Shown here one piece after another: positions 46,132-58,260 of a stretch of DNA of 64,000 bases. This DNA comes from Chromera velia (Eukaryota > Sar > Chromeraceae): contig JAHBMJ010005845.1 of the NCBI GenBank assembly GCA_018398765.1, forward strand, positions 62,001 to 126,000, written 5' to 3'. Position numbers and translations under genes: made by a program. Position 1 is the stretch's first letter, and each line of letters begins with the position of its first letter. The notes below the pieces were generated by a model, which saw only the letters and a program-made list of their open reading frames with translations, was not told the DNA's origin and ran no database searches.

Positions 46132-49100
46132 TCACCAGACGTTGGCGAAAACTTGGAATGTCTGGACGTCTCTCACCAGATTGATGAAAGCCGCAGCCAC
46201 TCCACCGACACAAAGAGCCATGCCGAGCACAAATTCCATACCAATCACGACTTTGTGCGGGACAGAGATTCGTGTCCAGAACGCAACGCAAAAAAGAATC
46301 AGAGGAATGACAAAAGTCAATTGCGTAATGCCCCAGGCACCAATCAATGTAGCAATAGGCGCAAAGAAAGGAAGCATCTCACTTAGGAAGAGGGCAAAAC
46401 CAACTAGTGACACACGTACGAAAAGGCGCACTGCGCCACCATTCAAATAGATCTCTCGCTTTCCCCTCCGACCATCCAAGTGCCTGTTTCCATTTCGCTT
46501 TCCGGGACCACCATTCTCTTCCTTTCCGGAGCCCTGGACAGACCCTGGCCTCTGCCCATCAGCAGTCATTTGCGCAACGTGATGGGACTCCTCATCCATC
46601 TCCATCTGCACAGACCCTGACACCAACCCTCCTCGAATCTCACCTCTGTCCTCCCTCATAAACTTTCCCGCTTCCTCTTCGCCTTCGCCCTCTCCTGTCT
46701 CCTCAGACATCACAGAGACACCTCTCAGGGACGGCGGTCTCCTGAGCCTGTCTCCGTCTCCCTCTCCCATCTGTGTGTATACCTCTTCCGTCTGATTCGT
46801 CTCTGCGGCAGGGCTGCCTTGCACCTGCACACCCCCAGCAGCAGCCGGGAGGGCAGACGTCGACATGAGGACTTCAGGAAGACGAAGTTCAACGGGAGGA
46901 TCGTCTATGGCCCCAGCCAGCTCTTCCAACCAAATACCCGTCACACCACGTTCCTGAAGACCTCCGTCGTCACTCTGCACTGCAACCTGTCCCACACCAA
47001 CATTATCGCCCCCGCCGTCCCCCCCACAGCTTCCCTCATCACCCCTGCGGGTATCCGCAGTCACCTTACCAGAGGACTGCCTACGAATGGGGGGTGAAGG
47101 AAGTTTGGGGGGACACAAGCAGCGGCAACACTGCCATGAGGAGGCAAAAGCCGATAGGGGAACGGAGGACTTCCATGCCTCCCCCCAAGGTGCCGGCACG
47201 CCGAGGGCCAATTCGATGTTCAGACACAGACACACTGTGGACATTTGAGTCACCACAAGCTGCGTGAAGGCGATGCACACGGCGGCGAATCTAGAGAACC
47301 ACCCAGTCGGGGCTGCGAGGAGCATGTTAGGCTCATCCACAAGCTCATCTCTTCTGCAGACAGAGGAGAGGAGAGAGGCCCGGAGGGGGAAAGGGGCGGG
47401 ACAAGACGTCACTAAACACATGCACGCATCGATCCGCATAGCTGGCTTCTAGCAAAGGGACGTGAGCAACCAAGTGAGTGAGTGAAAGTGAGAATTCAAA
47501 GCAAACGTAGAATTTCTGCAAAATCCATGCAGAAAACGAGGGAGCGTGCGCCAGTGAGCCGGACTGCGTTCATGAAACGAGCTGAATCGGCGTAAAAAAC
47601 GCCCTCTCCCTTTTCTGCCTCTACTTCGTTCGTGCCTTCCCTCGCTTTTACTTTTCTTTTATTCAAAGCTGCCTCTTTCTTGCTTCCTTTCTTCCCCTTT
47701 TCCCTCGTTCGCTCTGCACGTCGTCCGTCCTTTCCTTGTGGTCCTTTCCTGACGCACGCACCTGTACAGGTTCATGGGGATTGCAAGCAGCCCGTTGCAG
47801 AGCAATGCAGCGATGGCCACCAGCCCAACCATTCTGTTGAAGAGGTCTGGCCTCTTCATCTCTCGGATCAACTCAGGAAACAGCATGTGACCTCCAAACG
47901 ACGTCAGAACGTTCGCAAGACCCTCAAAGAAATAGACCCAGGAGGTGTACCTGCAGGCAGGCAGGCAGAGCGACCGGCCGGAGGAGACGTGAAGCAGAGG
48001 GAGATCAAACAAGCTGTCATGCAGTGAATTGATTAGATGGGATCTCCCCGGAATCGTTCCTCAGGCCTCGACAGACCCTGGCACACACAGTGCGCGTGCG
48101 CGCGCGTACACGCAGAGACACTCCTGATTCTTCGGGGGGAAAGGGACAGACGGATACCATCATCAAGCAGAGTACACACTCGGTGGGAGGTCGGTTGGGG
48201 TGAGGACATGAAGGAAGCGGATTGTGTAAGCTTTCCAATTGTGCCGAAAAGAACAATCGGAAAGTCTGGCGTTGTAAGGGTCTCCCTGGGGATCTCCCTG
48301 GGCATGCGCATTTGTAAGTGTCGACACTTTCTGTGAACCTTTACGAACAGTAAATACCCTCTCTGCAAGTTTGACCAAAGAGAGACTGACGCAGGAATTG
48401 TGCTGTCTCTCCCGAGCATGTCTTGCAGGTCCATCTCTGTCCCCACAGACGTCGCAGTGCCCCCCACAACGGCCGCCAGACCGAACAGCTGAATGCCCAC
48501 AGCCAGAAAAGTGAACGGCCCGAGTGAGTGGAACGTGGGAAGCAACAGGGCTACGACCATGAATGAGAATCCACAGATGGCACGCCACTGCCAAGGCAGA
48601 CCGATGTCCATGCCTTCGAACGCCTTCCTGAAGAGCTGTGCCTGGAACACGATGTTCCCGAGAATGTAAACAAACAGCTGGACCATCTGCAGATATACAG
48701 TTGATATGTATTTGAACGGAGGGTGCACAATCTTCATATTTCTGTATCTAGAAAATGAAGCTCCACAAAACTTACAAAAGGACAAATGGGCGGTGAAAAT
48801 GAAATGAAGGGAGGAAAACAAGAAGAGGAAGAGGAGTGAAACGGAACGGATCCCTCGCTCTCTCTTTTATATACATACATATACACACACAAACATAAAC
48901 AGATAACCTTGTTCTGCCTACCTTCACTCAGTGACACGTCTCGCTACGCCCACACGACCTCTTTGACCCACCTGCACATACTTGACGTACAGTCCCGCCT
49001 GTTTGCCCAGGATGGCCTCGACCGTGTCCTGATAAGTCCCCAGGCCCTTCTGTTTCGATACACGGTCGTCATTGCAAACTTCACCCAGCTGCACGAACAC

Positions 49101-49395
49101 GACAAAGGAGCGATCATTCCAACATATTCGAGACGACAGGTTGAATAAAGCATGGGACAGAGAAGAGTCAGGGACAGACGGACGGACAGACCATGTAGCC
49201 AGTGTGCCAGGAGAAGGCTACACTGATCAACAGCATTGTTATAGCAGTGGGAAATCCCAACAGAGCGAAGGCCCATGGAAGCATGTAGGGCCAGAACATG
49301 TAAGAGAAGGATTCCACTGCTGCAGTCGCAAAGGAAACATGTCGAGGCACTCCTGTGACCTCTCTCGCGTGAACCTCCGACAGATCTCCTTTCAT
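46132..49395 (-). CDS. AAAP-family amino-acid/auxin permease-like transporter
   Basis: Five minus-strand exons: 49192-49395 (ATG 49393-49395), 48972-49088, about 48358-48686, 47762-47950 and 46132-47353. Phases agree and give about 686 residues. Exon 1 encodes the first helices (SYMFWPYMLPWAFALLG). Exon 2 has LGTYQDTVEAILGKQAG, exon 3 hydrophobic helices, and exon 4 the family hallmark TSFGGHMLFPELIREMKRP. Exon 5 carries two helices, a hydrophilic insert of about 240 residues rich in Gly/Glu/Ser, then the last four helices. AAAP permeases are 11-helix proton- or sodium-coupled transporters of amino acids. The exon-3 donor is ambiguous: GTATTT after 48358, or GTGTCG after 48328, which would add 10 residues; both keep phase. 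The large loop is unusual for the family. Substrate and membrane are not determinable. Confidence 0.82.
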
Positions 49396-50035
49396 TTTCC
49401 TTTACGTGTATGCCGTCTCCTTCACCGAGAAAGATTGCTGCAGAAAAAAGCAGCTTCCAGCTATGTTGAGAGGCTCAACATGAAAACCAATGATTAGAAT
49501 AAGACTTCCGTGTAAACGAGATTCCGACCGGTAATTCAGATGTTTGGGTCTGACTCTCAGAGGAACAGCTACAATTGTTTTGCCATTTCGAGGAAGTCTT
49601 CGCGTCTCGAGATCTCTTTTTGAAGCGCGAAGGACTTAATTTAATCACGGAAAGAGCCACCCACCGCGAACTCTGCCACGCCATGCAGGAAAGAGCCACC
49701 CTGCACGTTGACCGAGCTAAGCGAACTCCGTGCGAACATTCGGAGCGTGCGATATAGCCGGTTTGTCTGACCTTCGAATTAACTTGCTTATACATGCATT
49801 TGTTGCACTGTTGCAGCTGGATTCGGAGCAAATGTGATCGAACGGCTTTACATACAAAACCTGTCAGCAAGCAGCTTTCCTGATTATAAAACTGCATGGA
49901 GTAGCTTTGACTCACTCTCAGCCTTCGAGCTGTCATGCAGTTAATACAGTTAGTGCAGTAGTTCTACCGAGGTTCAGGAACCTCATCTTGCCTTCCCTGT
50001 CTGTTTGCCGAACATTGCAACACCTTGCTGGCCAG
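49396..50035. promoter_or_regulatory. shared upstream region of divergent genes
   Basis: 640 bp separates the start codons of the transporter (minus) and the zinc-finger gene (plus), so it must hold both 5' UTRs and promoters. No TATA-like element stands out. Confidence 0.4.
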
Positions 50036-50900
50036 ATGACGGACTCTGAGACGATGGACCAGCACGGGCTCTCCTGGGAGTTGAACCTGAGTGAGGCCCA
50101 GACTTGCTTCGGATGTGGACGGGAAGAGGTTGGCCTGATGATGTGCAAGTGTAAGGCCTGTGGCTACTCTCTTTGTGTGGACTGCATTGGGTGCACTCCG
50201 AATGTTGGCGCCTCGTCAGTGCGTCTTCGCACTGAGGAGCTGATTGAATTTCTCGCCCAGCGATGCTGGATCGTGGGGGATGTGAATCTTCCCGGTGTGG
50301 CGAAAGAATCTCTGGAGAAGCATTTCGAGACGGAAGACGGGGTCCATCAAACGGAGAGGGCGGTAGTTGAGAGAACACTCTGGGAGTCTGTGTTGTGGAG
50401 GATTCGCTTCTTTTCACACAGAGAAGATCATCAGGTAAGAAAGACGTCCAAAGCAGATTCGGTATGGTTGGAATGCCCTGTTCGATCGTATGATCACCGA
50501 TTTTGATCACCGAGTTTTTGTTTCTGCCTTTTGCATGGTGCAGAGAAAATCTGCAGATGCATAGATCTGCTGACACACATGGAAATCTATTTGTATACGC
50601 ACATGCAGACCTTGTGCCCTCTTCATGTGTTCACTTTACCTGCGTGAATCCGAATCCTGTCCCTCTGAAATCGATCTTGGAGCATGGCCTCGTTTCCCTT
50701 CGCGTACACACATGCAGGTAGACACACGGCCCTCACACCTCTATTCTCTTTCCTTTCTAGCCTCCCTCTTTGTGGTTGAAAGTCTCCTCCCCTCTCTCAG
50801 GGCTTTCTTTTTGCAATGAAGATACTACTTGGAGATCCCAGGCAGGCACATGTAGACGTGACTGCGCAATTCATCGATGCGAACTTCAAGGTGCTTTCTG

Positions 50901-50939
<39 letters not shown>

Positions 50940-51309
50940 CTTCTTGTTTTCTTTCTCCTTTCCCCCCTTTTCACTTCCTCCCTCTTCTTTTCTGTGACTG
51001 CAGGAGAAGATGGAAGTCCAGACAGTGGGGCATGCAGCCTTCAAGTTGCTGGACGTGATGAAGGACGACATGGGCCTCGAGGCCCCACCCGAGCTCTTCA
51101 GTGGGGGGGGCGAGGGCGAGGGCGAGGGGAGCCCCACCACGGCAGGGGACGCAGAGGGCAGCCCTGTAAGCGTTCCAGTGGAGGCTGACAAGGAGGAGCA
51201 AGGACAGGGGCAGGGTCCTGTGGAGGGGGCTGACGGAAACAGTGGAGAGGCGAAGCCAGTAACGGACTCGGATAACGCGCCGTCATGCGGCACATGTCGC
51301 TGCATGTAG
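50036..51309 (+). CDS. Cys-rich zinc-finger protein with CaaX-like C-terminus, unknown function
   Basis: Three exons: 50036-50434 (donor GTAAGA), 50801-50890 (acceptor CTCTCTCAG, donor GTGCTT) and 51004-51309 (acceptor GACTGCAG). All junctions are phase 0, giving 264 residues. An N-terminal cysteine cluster (Cys24, 27, 37, 39, 42, 47, 50, 53; CFGCGREEVGLMMCKCKAC and onward) looks like a small treble-clef or MYND/RING-type zinc module. Exons 2-3 give a conserved-looking segment (LLGDPRQAHVDVTAQFIDAN) and then a Gly/Glu/Ala-rich disordered tail. The protein ends CGTCRCM; the last four residues CRCM fit a CaaX prenylation box, with two further cysteines nearby, suggesting lipid anchoring. I do not recognise the family. 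Confidence 0.7.
50898..50945. repeat. (CTTT)n tract in an intron
   Basis: A pyrimidine microsatellite just inside the second intron of the zinc-finger gene. Confidence 0.85.
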
Positions 51310-51754
51310 ATTCATGGTAAAGATATGACTGAATTCCACTGGACCGAAGCGTTCAGGGAACGTCTACAAATGTAGACGCCATTGGAAGCATAAAGTAGTT
51401 CGCATACAGTCTAATACAGTCTCCTATCGATAGAGCTCCTGCTACAGTCTCGTACAAACGTAGCACAACCTGAAATGAAGCTAAAAATGAAGGCTACATT
51501 TCTAAGCTTTCTAAAGTTTTTTTAGTTTTCTTATCATTCAATTTTAATGATTTAATCCATCAAATTTCTTAAATTTATTTATGTAATTATTTATGTGTAC
51601 GCGAGATGGGAAGCGATACTGCCTCTCCATTGGGTTGAATTAGGTTAGATCTTTGTAACTAAGTCCCTGCTTGTTGCCGAGTATTGCTGAGACGTACCAA
51701 GACGTACACCGTGTTGGTTAGTGTTTATTAGTATCAGTCGGTGTCGGTCGGATT
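51310..51754. other. 3' flank of the zinc-finger gene; no gene seen
   Basis: Ordinary AT-leaning sequence up to the target-site repeat of copia element B. Confidence 0.5.
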
Positions 51755-51985
51755 AGCAGAAAGAGCTAGCGCTCTAGAAATGATCGACATGAAGATCTAC
51801 TTCTTACGCGAAACCTTTGGCAGTTGCCCAGAGTAGTCTTTGTCTGCTTTTGTGTCTTGCATTGACCACAAATGCATGGACATCAATTTGACTTACCTCA
51901 AACATGCTTTTGCATGCATGCATTTTATTTTATTTTATTTCTGCACGTTTGCAAATATTTGTGCGCGCATTGTGCCGTTCTGATT
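51755..51985 (-). repeat. 3' LTR of copia element B
   Basis: 231 bp with no indels relative to the other LTR. It differs at 11 positions (about 95% identity), all transitions. Confidence 0.93.
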
Positions 51986-52073
51986 CACCCCCTGAGCAGG
52001 TGAGCAAGTGATTCTTTTGATAGATCACAGGCTTGATCGATACTGCATGAATCAAGCAAAACTGTGAGTTGTT

Positions 52074-55000
52074 TTATTTGTAGATTGATTCCGTGAACCA
52101 GATGGGTTTGCACAGACAATTTGCCGGCTGTGCACGTCTGGTGATCCACTGCATACGCACCCCCCACTTCTGGATCTGCTGAAGGACGTAATCGAGCATC
52201 CCCTGATACTTGGTGTCTGTGTTCAAAATCCCTGATCTGATCAAATCATGTAGTGCCCCGTTGTTGACAAAGATCGAAATGATCGGATCTCTCCCCCACA
52301 ACTTTCGAATGAATCGTGCATAGCTTGGAATGCGTTTAATCAGACGACAGACGGCAATCAACTCACTAATTGATGATGAGCTATGCTTGCTTTTGTCCTT
52401 GGAGAGGTCTCATGAGATGATATTCTTGGGCCCATCTCGTTCTAGATCCCACGACTCATCATTGAGCATCATCATGTCCCTCTGCCTACCTTCGTACTTC
52501 GGGCGGTTCTACATGGCATCGGAACAGCCGGCGAGATGGAGTTCTCTTCCCTTCAAGCCATGAAGGACAAGGGGCTCTCTGTGGGTTTTCAACCCGTGTA
52601 TGGCTGTCTTGACTGCTGAGAGATGGCGGGCGGTAGGTTTGGTGGTTGCTTTGCTGAGGAGGGAAAACCAAAGTGCTCTCCTCCAGTTGAGACAAACAGC
52701 CCACCCCAACACACCATTTGCCTCCTGATAGACCTCCTGTAGGGATATGTCCACATCTTGCTCCTCGGCTGGAGCGACATCTTTTTCAGACAGGGATTTC
52801 TTCAGTTTCCCCGGGATTGCATCGACGTCAATGCCTTCGAGGTAACTCTCGGACGTGAGTTGGAAGGTGTGTGCATCGGAACGGTACATGTCTATCCCAA
52901 TGTACTTTGCTTTGGACCCCACATTCACTTTTGTTCGGGAACCGATCTTGAATCTCTCCCCCAACATATCGAACGCCTCCTCCGTTCTCTCCCCTACCCC
53001 AAAAATGTCGTCCACATGCGTGGCTTGCACGTCCTGTGCGGGTTTGTCTTCTACCTCCCTTCTGACTGCGATTGACTGCTCAACAGGAACAAACCCCAGC
53101 TCCTCCTGCCCTCTCCTCAATTCCTTCCCCCACAGTGTAGGTGCTGCAAGGGTGCCGTAGAGGGCATTGCTGAGTTCGTAGATCTGACCTGGGACCACTC
53201 TCTCTGCCTCTTTCCTTATCTCTCCTCACTCGGCATCGCTGTACTCAGTGAGAAAAGAAGGCTTCTGTACAGGCATGGTGGGAATGCTCTTCGGGATGCG
53301 TACCTCCATGCGCTCTACGTGGTCGTCGGGGGACTGGAGGAATGCATTCTTGATATCCACCAACTCCACCTCAAACCCCCGAGTGGCAACATATAGGAGG
53401 GTGAGAAGAAAGCAGTCGTGGTTGGGAGTATCACTGAATATGTTCACCTTCCTCAGGTCATCGTACCCTGTGACATAAATGCGCGTCTTCTTCTTTCTCC
53501 CCCCGGGTCCTTTGCTCAAATCTTCTTTGTGGTTTCTGGCAAAACCCATGTTGAGCATGGTAGCGAGCTCAAGGTGTGAGCGGCGCTTTCCGATCGTCTT
53601 CGTGTGAAGGATGGCTGCCCACTCTTTGACGTTAGCCTCCCAAAATTCCCCTCTCGCGATCTTCTCTCTGCTGGCAGGAAGCATGGTTGCTCCCGGGAGC
53701 CTTTCAGAAACTAGCCAGAGTGAGAAATGGAGCGTCTCCCCCAAATTCCTCTGAGTATCTACGGACATCAGAGTCCCACTGCAGCATGTGGCAGCTGTAT
53801 GGGATCTTTGTGGGAGGAGACGGACGATTGGATTGCGTTTGAGGCAAGGTAAGCTGCCCCTGCTTTACGATCAGCATGGCACCACCTTCTTCTTGAACCT
53901 GCCCTTCCTCTGCTTTCATCTCCAAAGCTCTGTCTCCGAACAGTTCGTCCTTCACTCTCCCCCACTCCTCTTCTTCTTGATTCACCCCCGATGGCTGAGC
54001 AGCCGCGTCTGCAGAGGTGGATGGAGGGACGACCGCAGGCACGGCCTCGGGAGAGACAACGGGAGACATGGCTGCGTTGGCCGTCTCCAGAGCAGACGGA
54101 AAGGGCTGTCCCTCGGACCACTGAAAGTGGGAGACAACAAGTCGGTGGTTGATGTTATTATGATGCATACCCCCGACTCTAGCTTCTCTAGCTGGTGTCT
54201 GGTCAAATTCATTGACCTGCATGCTTCTGCTGTTTTTTTGTCGGACAATGAAAGGCTGCAATGCCCCCCCTCTGCCTGTTTGAGCCCAGATACCGCTGTA
54301 CTTTCGCGCCTCCACCCCTTCTCCATTGCCGTCTCCCTCAACCCTTCCTTGGACTTCCAACCCCGCAACACCTGGGCCATGCGCGGTGGCACCCCCGACC
54401 TCTTACAGTCTGGACTGAGAAAGAATCGGAAACATGGACACAGGGGACAGGGACGGACCGTGGAGCACAGGTGGTGCCTGCTGCTGCTTCTGTGCTTGGA
54501 TGTCCAACCAGTGACGAGCCTCTAGAACCTCCCACTTTTGTTGGCGCCCCAGCCATGACTTGTTCAGGCCTTGCCTGACTGGCTTCAGCCATGCTGGGTG
54601 GACTTCGAGCACAGTGTGGGTCTCTGTGCCTTTGCCCAAGACGGGTGCTCTGCGGAGAACAGTGGCAAGATGAGAATTTTCATTGTAAAGATACGTGACC
54701 TCCACCCCTGTCAGCTCCAGGCTCTTCTCATTCATCTTCATCACAACCTGATCTCCAAATATGAACGTCCGCATGGGTGGGAAGCCCAAATGTTTCTCTG
54801 CAGGAGTCATGCCAATCTATTTGTTGTAGGTCTTGTTCCAGGTCTCACAAATGCCGTCAAGCACGTCCTTGTACAAGACCTTCGACAGGTTCAGCTCTTC
54901 CAGTGCAGTCTGCACTAGAACTCGAGCTGTGCGGGTGGCGGTGTCAATCGTCCCGTATGGACCATAACAGTACGGTGGCGCTGGCACCATGGCGATATGT

Positions 55001-57200
55001 CATTTCCTCCCCACTGCCTACAACTCCTGCGCCTTGTCTGCCTCAATGGACTCGGGAAAGCTGCCGTAGCGTGCCTTCCATCTGAGTAGGTGTGCGCCCA
55101 GGTCGCCTTCCACCTTACGGTTGGCGCCTGCCATCATGTCCCATTTGCCGGTGTAGTAGTCGAGCATGAAGGAGATTGCGTACTCACCCCTCCCTCCCAT
55201 ACCACCACTATCATTAATGAACCAGTGGTCCCAGTAGACAACCTGTCCGAACCGAGTGACTCGCGATCGGCGGTCGGGAACTGCATGGAGAGACGGAAAG
55301 ATTGCATTTCTCCTTTCACAGACACGACAGTCAGCATAGACTTTTTGCTACGCTGCATGACTCATGCGAAGACCTTCTTCTTTTAGGATCTCTTCTAACC
55401 TCTCTTTACCTTGGTACATAAGTCTTCTGTGCCAAATTATGCACGTCTCCTTGTCGGCTTCCTTCAGTCGCTGGCTATGTCTGCTTGCAGACACGGCTGC
55501 TGCCAGTCCATGTGCCCCTTCCAACTTCAAATAGGTGCAACTATACCATGGGAACAGCGAATCTGTCATCCCTCCTGGGGTAGTCAATTTTGACTTTTTT
55601 CCTTCTCCCCCATATGTCCTCAAACACGCAGTGGGAGTTGACTGCATTGGCTTTGTCGTTGTTCATCACTTCGGGGGACAGAAAGGAATGGACGGAGTCA
55701 TCTTCAGACAGCCACATACGGATCACGAGTGGCTTGTCTGTGCATTGCTGCCAGTTGTCTGGCTCCCCCTCCAGAAGTATTACTGGGAGGGCAACTATGC
55801 ACTCCATTTCGGTTTACACAGCAGGAGCGTCTCCGTGGGCCTGTCCGAAATCTCGGGTGGACGGTTTATGTGCAATCACGTACCGTCCGAACACGCGGGT
55901 GGAGCCTATGTTGTCTGTAGCACCTGTGTTGGCCACAAACTTGTCAATCGGAGGAGACGGACGTTTTGTCTGTCCCATGCATGCACCGACGGAGAGAAAC
56001 GCCATGTTCGTGACCATGATCCTGTTACGCACACGGATTCCTTGCTCGGGTGACTCCTGTCCCCCTCCAACCTAGCCTGCATACCCTTGGGGCCCTCTTG
56101 GTCCGCTTTTCCCCGGCTGCTTGTTTTTTTCATCCCTCAGAGAGTCTTTCTCATCCTGCACACGACTGCGTCGTGCCCTTTTCTACCGCAGGGTTTGTAG
56201 CCACAGGTGCATCCGAGTGCAGGGCATGGGAAGCCCGCATCGTGACCACCAGGGCGTGCACATCTGGAACAAGCATCGCAGGAACCTCCTCCGTGATTGG
56301 GAGGACCTCCCTATGCACCCCCTGTGCCGCTAGAGCCCCCTCTGCCACCTTGGTTCCTTCCCTTGCTTTGCCCCTTTCCCCCCTTTCCGTTTGAAGACCG
56401 GGCAAGAACATTTCCAGGGCCAACGAAACCTGCCAGACGGAGCTGTTCTTGCATCGTCTGCTGCACGACAGAAACGAGACCGGCAAACTCTTCTTTTACC
56501 TTTAGACCCTTAGCTGCTGTTTGTGTAGGTAAGGTACTGCCACCTCCCCTACCGAGAGCATCACCGACCAAGGACCACGAATCTCCCTCCCACGTTTCCT
56601 GAAGGCCTTTCAGTTTGTCAAGGATCTTTTTTGGATCCTCTTGGTCGGCTGCATCCATCGTCACCTTCAAGATAGCGTGAAGGGACGGCGAGTGCCGGGA
56701 GATAGACTTCAGAAGGTGCGTCGCCTTGTCCTCATCTGTGATCGTTACTCCCACTTCGGCTGCTCTTTACTCTATCAACCCCCACTTCACAGTCCATTTG
56801 GAAATGCGGTCGAATACGAACGACTTCGAGAACTCCGTATACTCTGCCTTCACTGCCTCTTTCTTCTCTCTGTCCTTTTTATTAACAGGATCCTGATAGT
56901 CTCCCACATGGTTATATAGAACTTGTCCCAGTTCGTGTCTGGGGTGGAGGTGTTCCCATTCGAGAACTCAGCAGCATCTACCTTCTTAAACAAGGAGATC
57001 ACCTACTCTCCATAGTCTGGATGCCCCTTTGCTGATCGGAAGAGGGCTGTCGCGACTTTTGACAGCTGCTCATCCTTGCTCAGCTTCTTGAAAGCGGGGT
57101 CACCCTTGCAGATGGCGGTGCAGTCCAGCTTGAAACCTTCGAAACTGTCCTTTACTCCCAGAACCGGGAAGTAAAGACGGGAACCTGTTTCGTCTGTCAT
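52074..57200 (-). pseudogene. copia B gag-pol remnant
   Basis: Starts at ATG 57198-57200 with a gag-like frame ended by a stop near 57003. Gag resumes at 56754-56311 and is followed by a Cys/His-rich zinc-knuckle-like stretch near 56160-56280. The protease segment near 55920-55945 reads FVANTGAT, with Asn where the catalytic Asp should be. A GAG-pre-integrase piece (IIWHRRLMYQG) and integrase core fragments lie at 55018-55647, and the integrase C-terminal region at 54403-54810. Reverse transcriptase spans 52509-53768, with VDIKNAFLQSP and the HVDDIFG active-site box near 53015. RNase H fragments lie at 52074-52500. Many stops and frameshifts separate these pieces. Confidence 0.9.
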
Positions 57201-57345
57201 CCCTCTGGCAGCACAGAGAGAAACCCAGAATCACAAGCCGAAGGTTAGCAGCGACAGAGAGAGGGAAGCAGACTGAGCTCTCTATCGGTTAAGTCTCTGG
57301 ACAAGAGAACACAGGACAGGTCTTTGCCCGCATGCAGAGAGCACC

Positions 57346-57576
57346 AGCAGAAAGAGCTAGCGCTCTAGAAATGATCGACATGAAGATCTACTCCTTACGC
57401 GAAACCTCTGGCAGTTGCCCAGAGTAGTCTTTGTCTGCTTTTGTGTCTTGCATTGACCATGAATGCATGGACGTCAATTTGACTTGCCTCAAACATGCTT
57501 TTGCATGCATGCATTTTATTTCATTTTATTTCTGCACGTTTACAAATATTCGTGCGCGTATTGCGCCGTTCTGATT
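57346..57576 (-). repeat. 5' LTR of copia element B
   Basis: 231 bp; the sequence just inside (minus strand, TGGTGCTCTCTGC overlapping the last LTR base) is a weak primer-binding-site candidate. Confidence 0.93.
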
Positions 57577-58260
57577 GGATTCTATCGGACTCGGTCTAGC
57601 CACATCCTGACCATCTGATTGGATTCATTCTAATTCATTCTCAATAACTATCAATAATATACAATGATCGTCTTGCAATTACTTGAAATTATAACAAAGC
57701 TGTACTTAGAGTAACCTTAAGTAACCTATAGTAACCTAGAGCCTAGAGGTGATGGTGCACCTTTTCTTGGACAACAGAGGACTACACAGTACAACACTCA
57801 GGGTTTTACAGGGTTTACAATTTTTTCTATGATTTCTCCTTTTCACTCTGAAGCTATATATCGTGCGTGCACCCGAATGCCCCGGCCGTATGAAGTATAC
57901 TATGAAACTAAGTTTTGTTAAATTTTGTGTCGACGCCTCGCCTACACCAGAATGAGAAAGAATCAAGCTTCAATATAGCTTCAATCAGCTCTGACAGAGC
58001 ATCTTAGAGCTGAGAAAGAGCTTCCAGCTATCCTGGTATTTCGCTTACATAAATTGTCCCGTACTGAAAGCACCATTATATTTCTTAATCAGAGACGTCA
58101 TTGATGCTCCTTGCAGTAGACCTAGGTTGAACTGTGAATCAATCGGACATATCTAAAAGGCGATTATTGACTTAATTGGCATTTGACACCTGCGAGGAGC
58201 AGTCTAACCATTGCAGTCTACGATTGGTGAAAACAGCGTTCGGTTCCTGTTGGATCGATC
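57577..58260. other. AT-rich intergenic region
   Basis: No supported gene; simple AT-rich sequence between element B and the next coding exons. Confidence 0.5.

Larger units (their letters stand above)
51755..57576 (-). mobile_element. Ty1/copia LTR retrotransposon B, degraded
   Basis: A 5.8-kb element on the minus strand with two 231-bp LTRs and a perfect 5-bp target duplication GGATT (51750-51754 and 57577-57581). In element orientation the LTRs run AATCAGAACGG to CTTTCTGCT, so they lack the usual TG..CA ends. A G-rich tract (CAGGGGGTG) abuts the 3' LTR on the inside. The internal order gag, protease, integrase, RT, RNase H is that of copia. The LTRs and the domain sequences differ from element A, so this is a second family. 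Confidence 0.95.
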
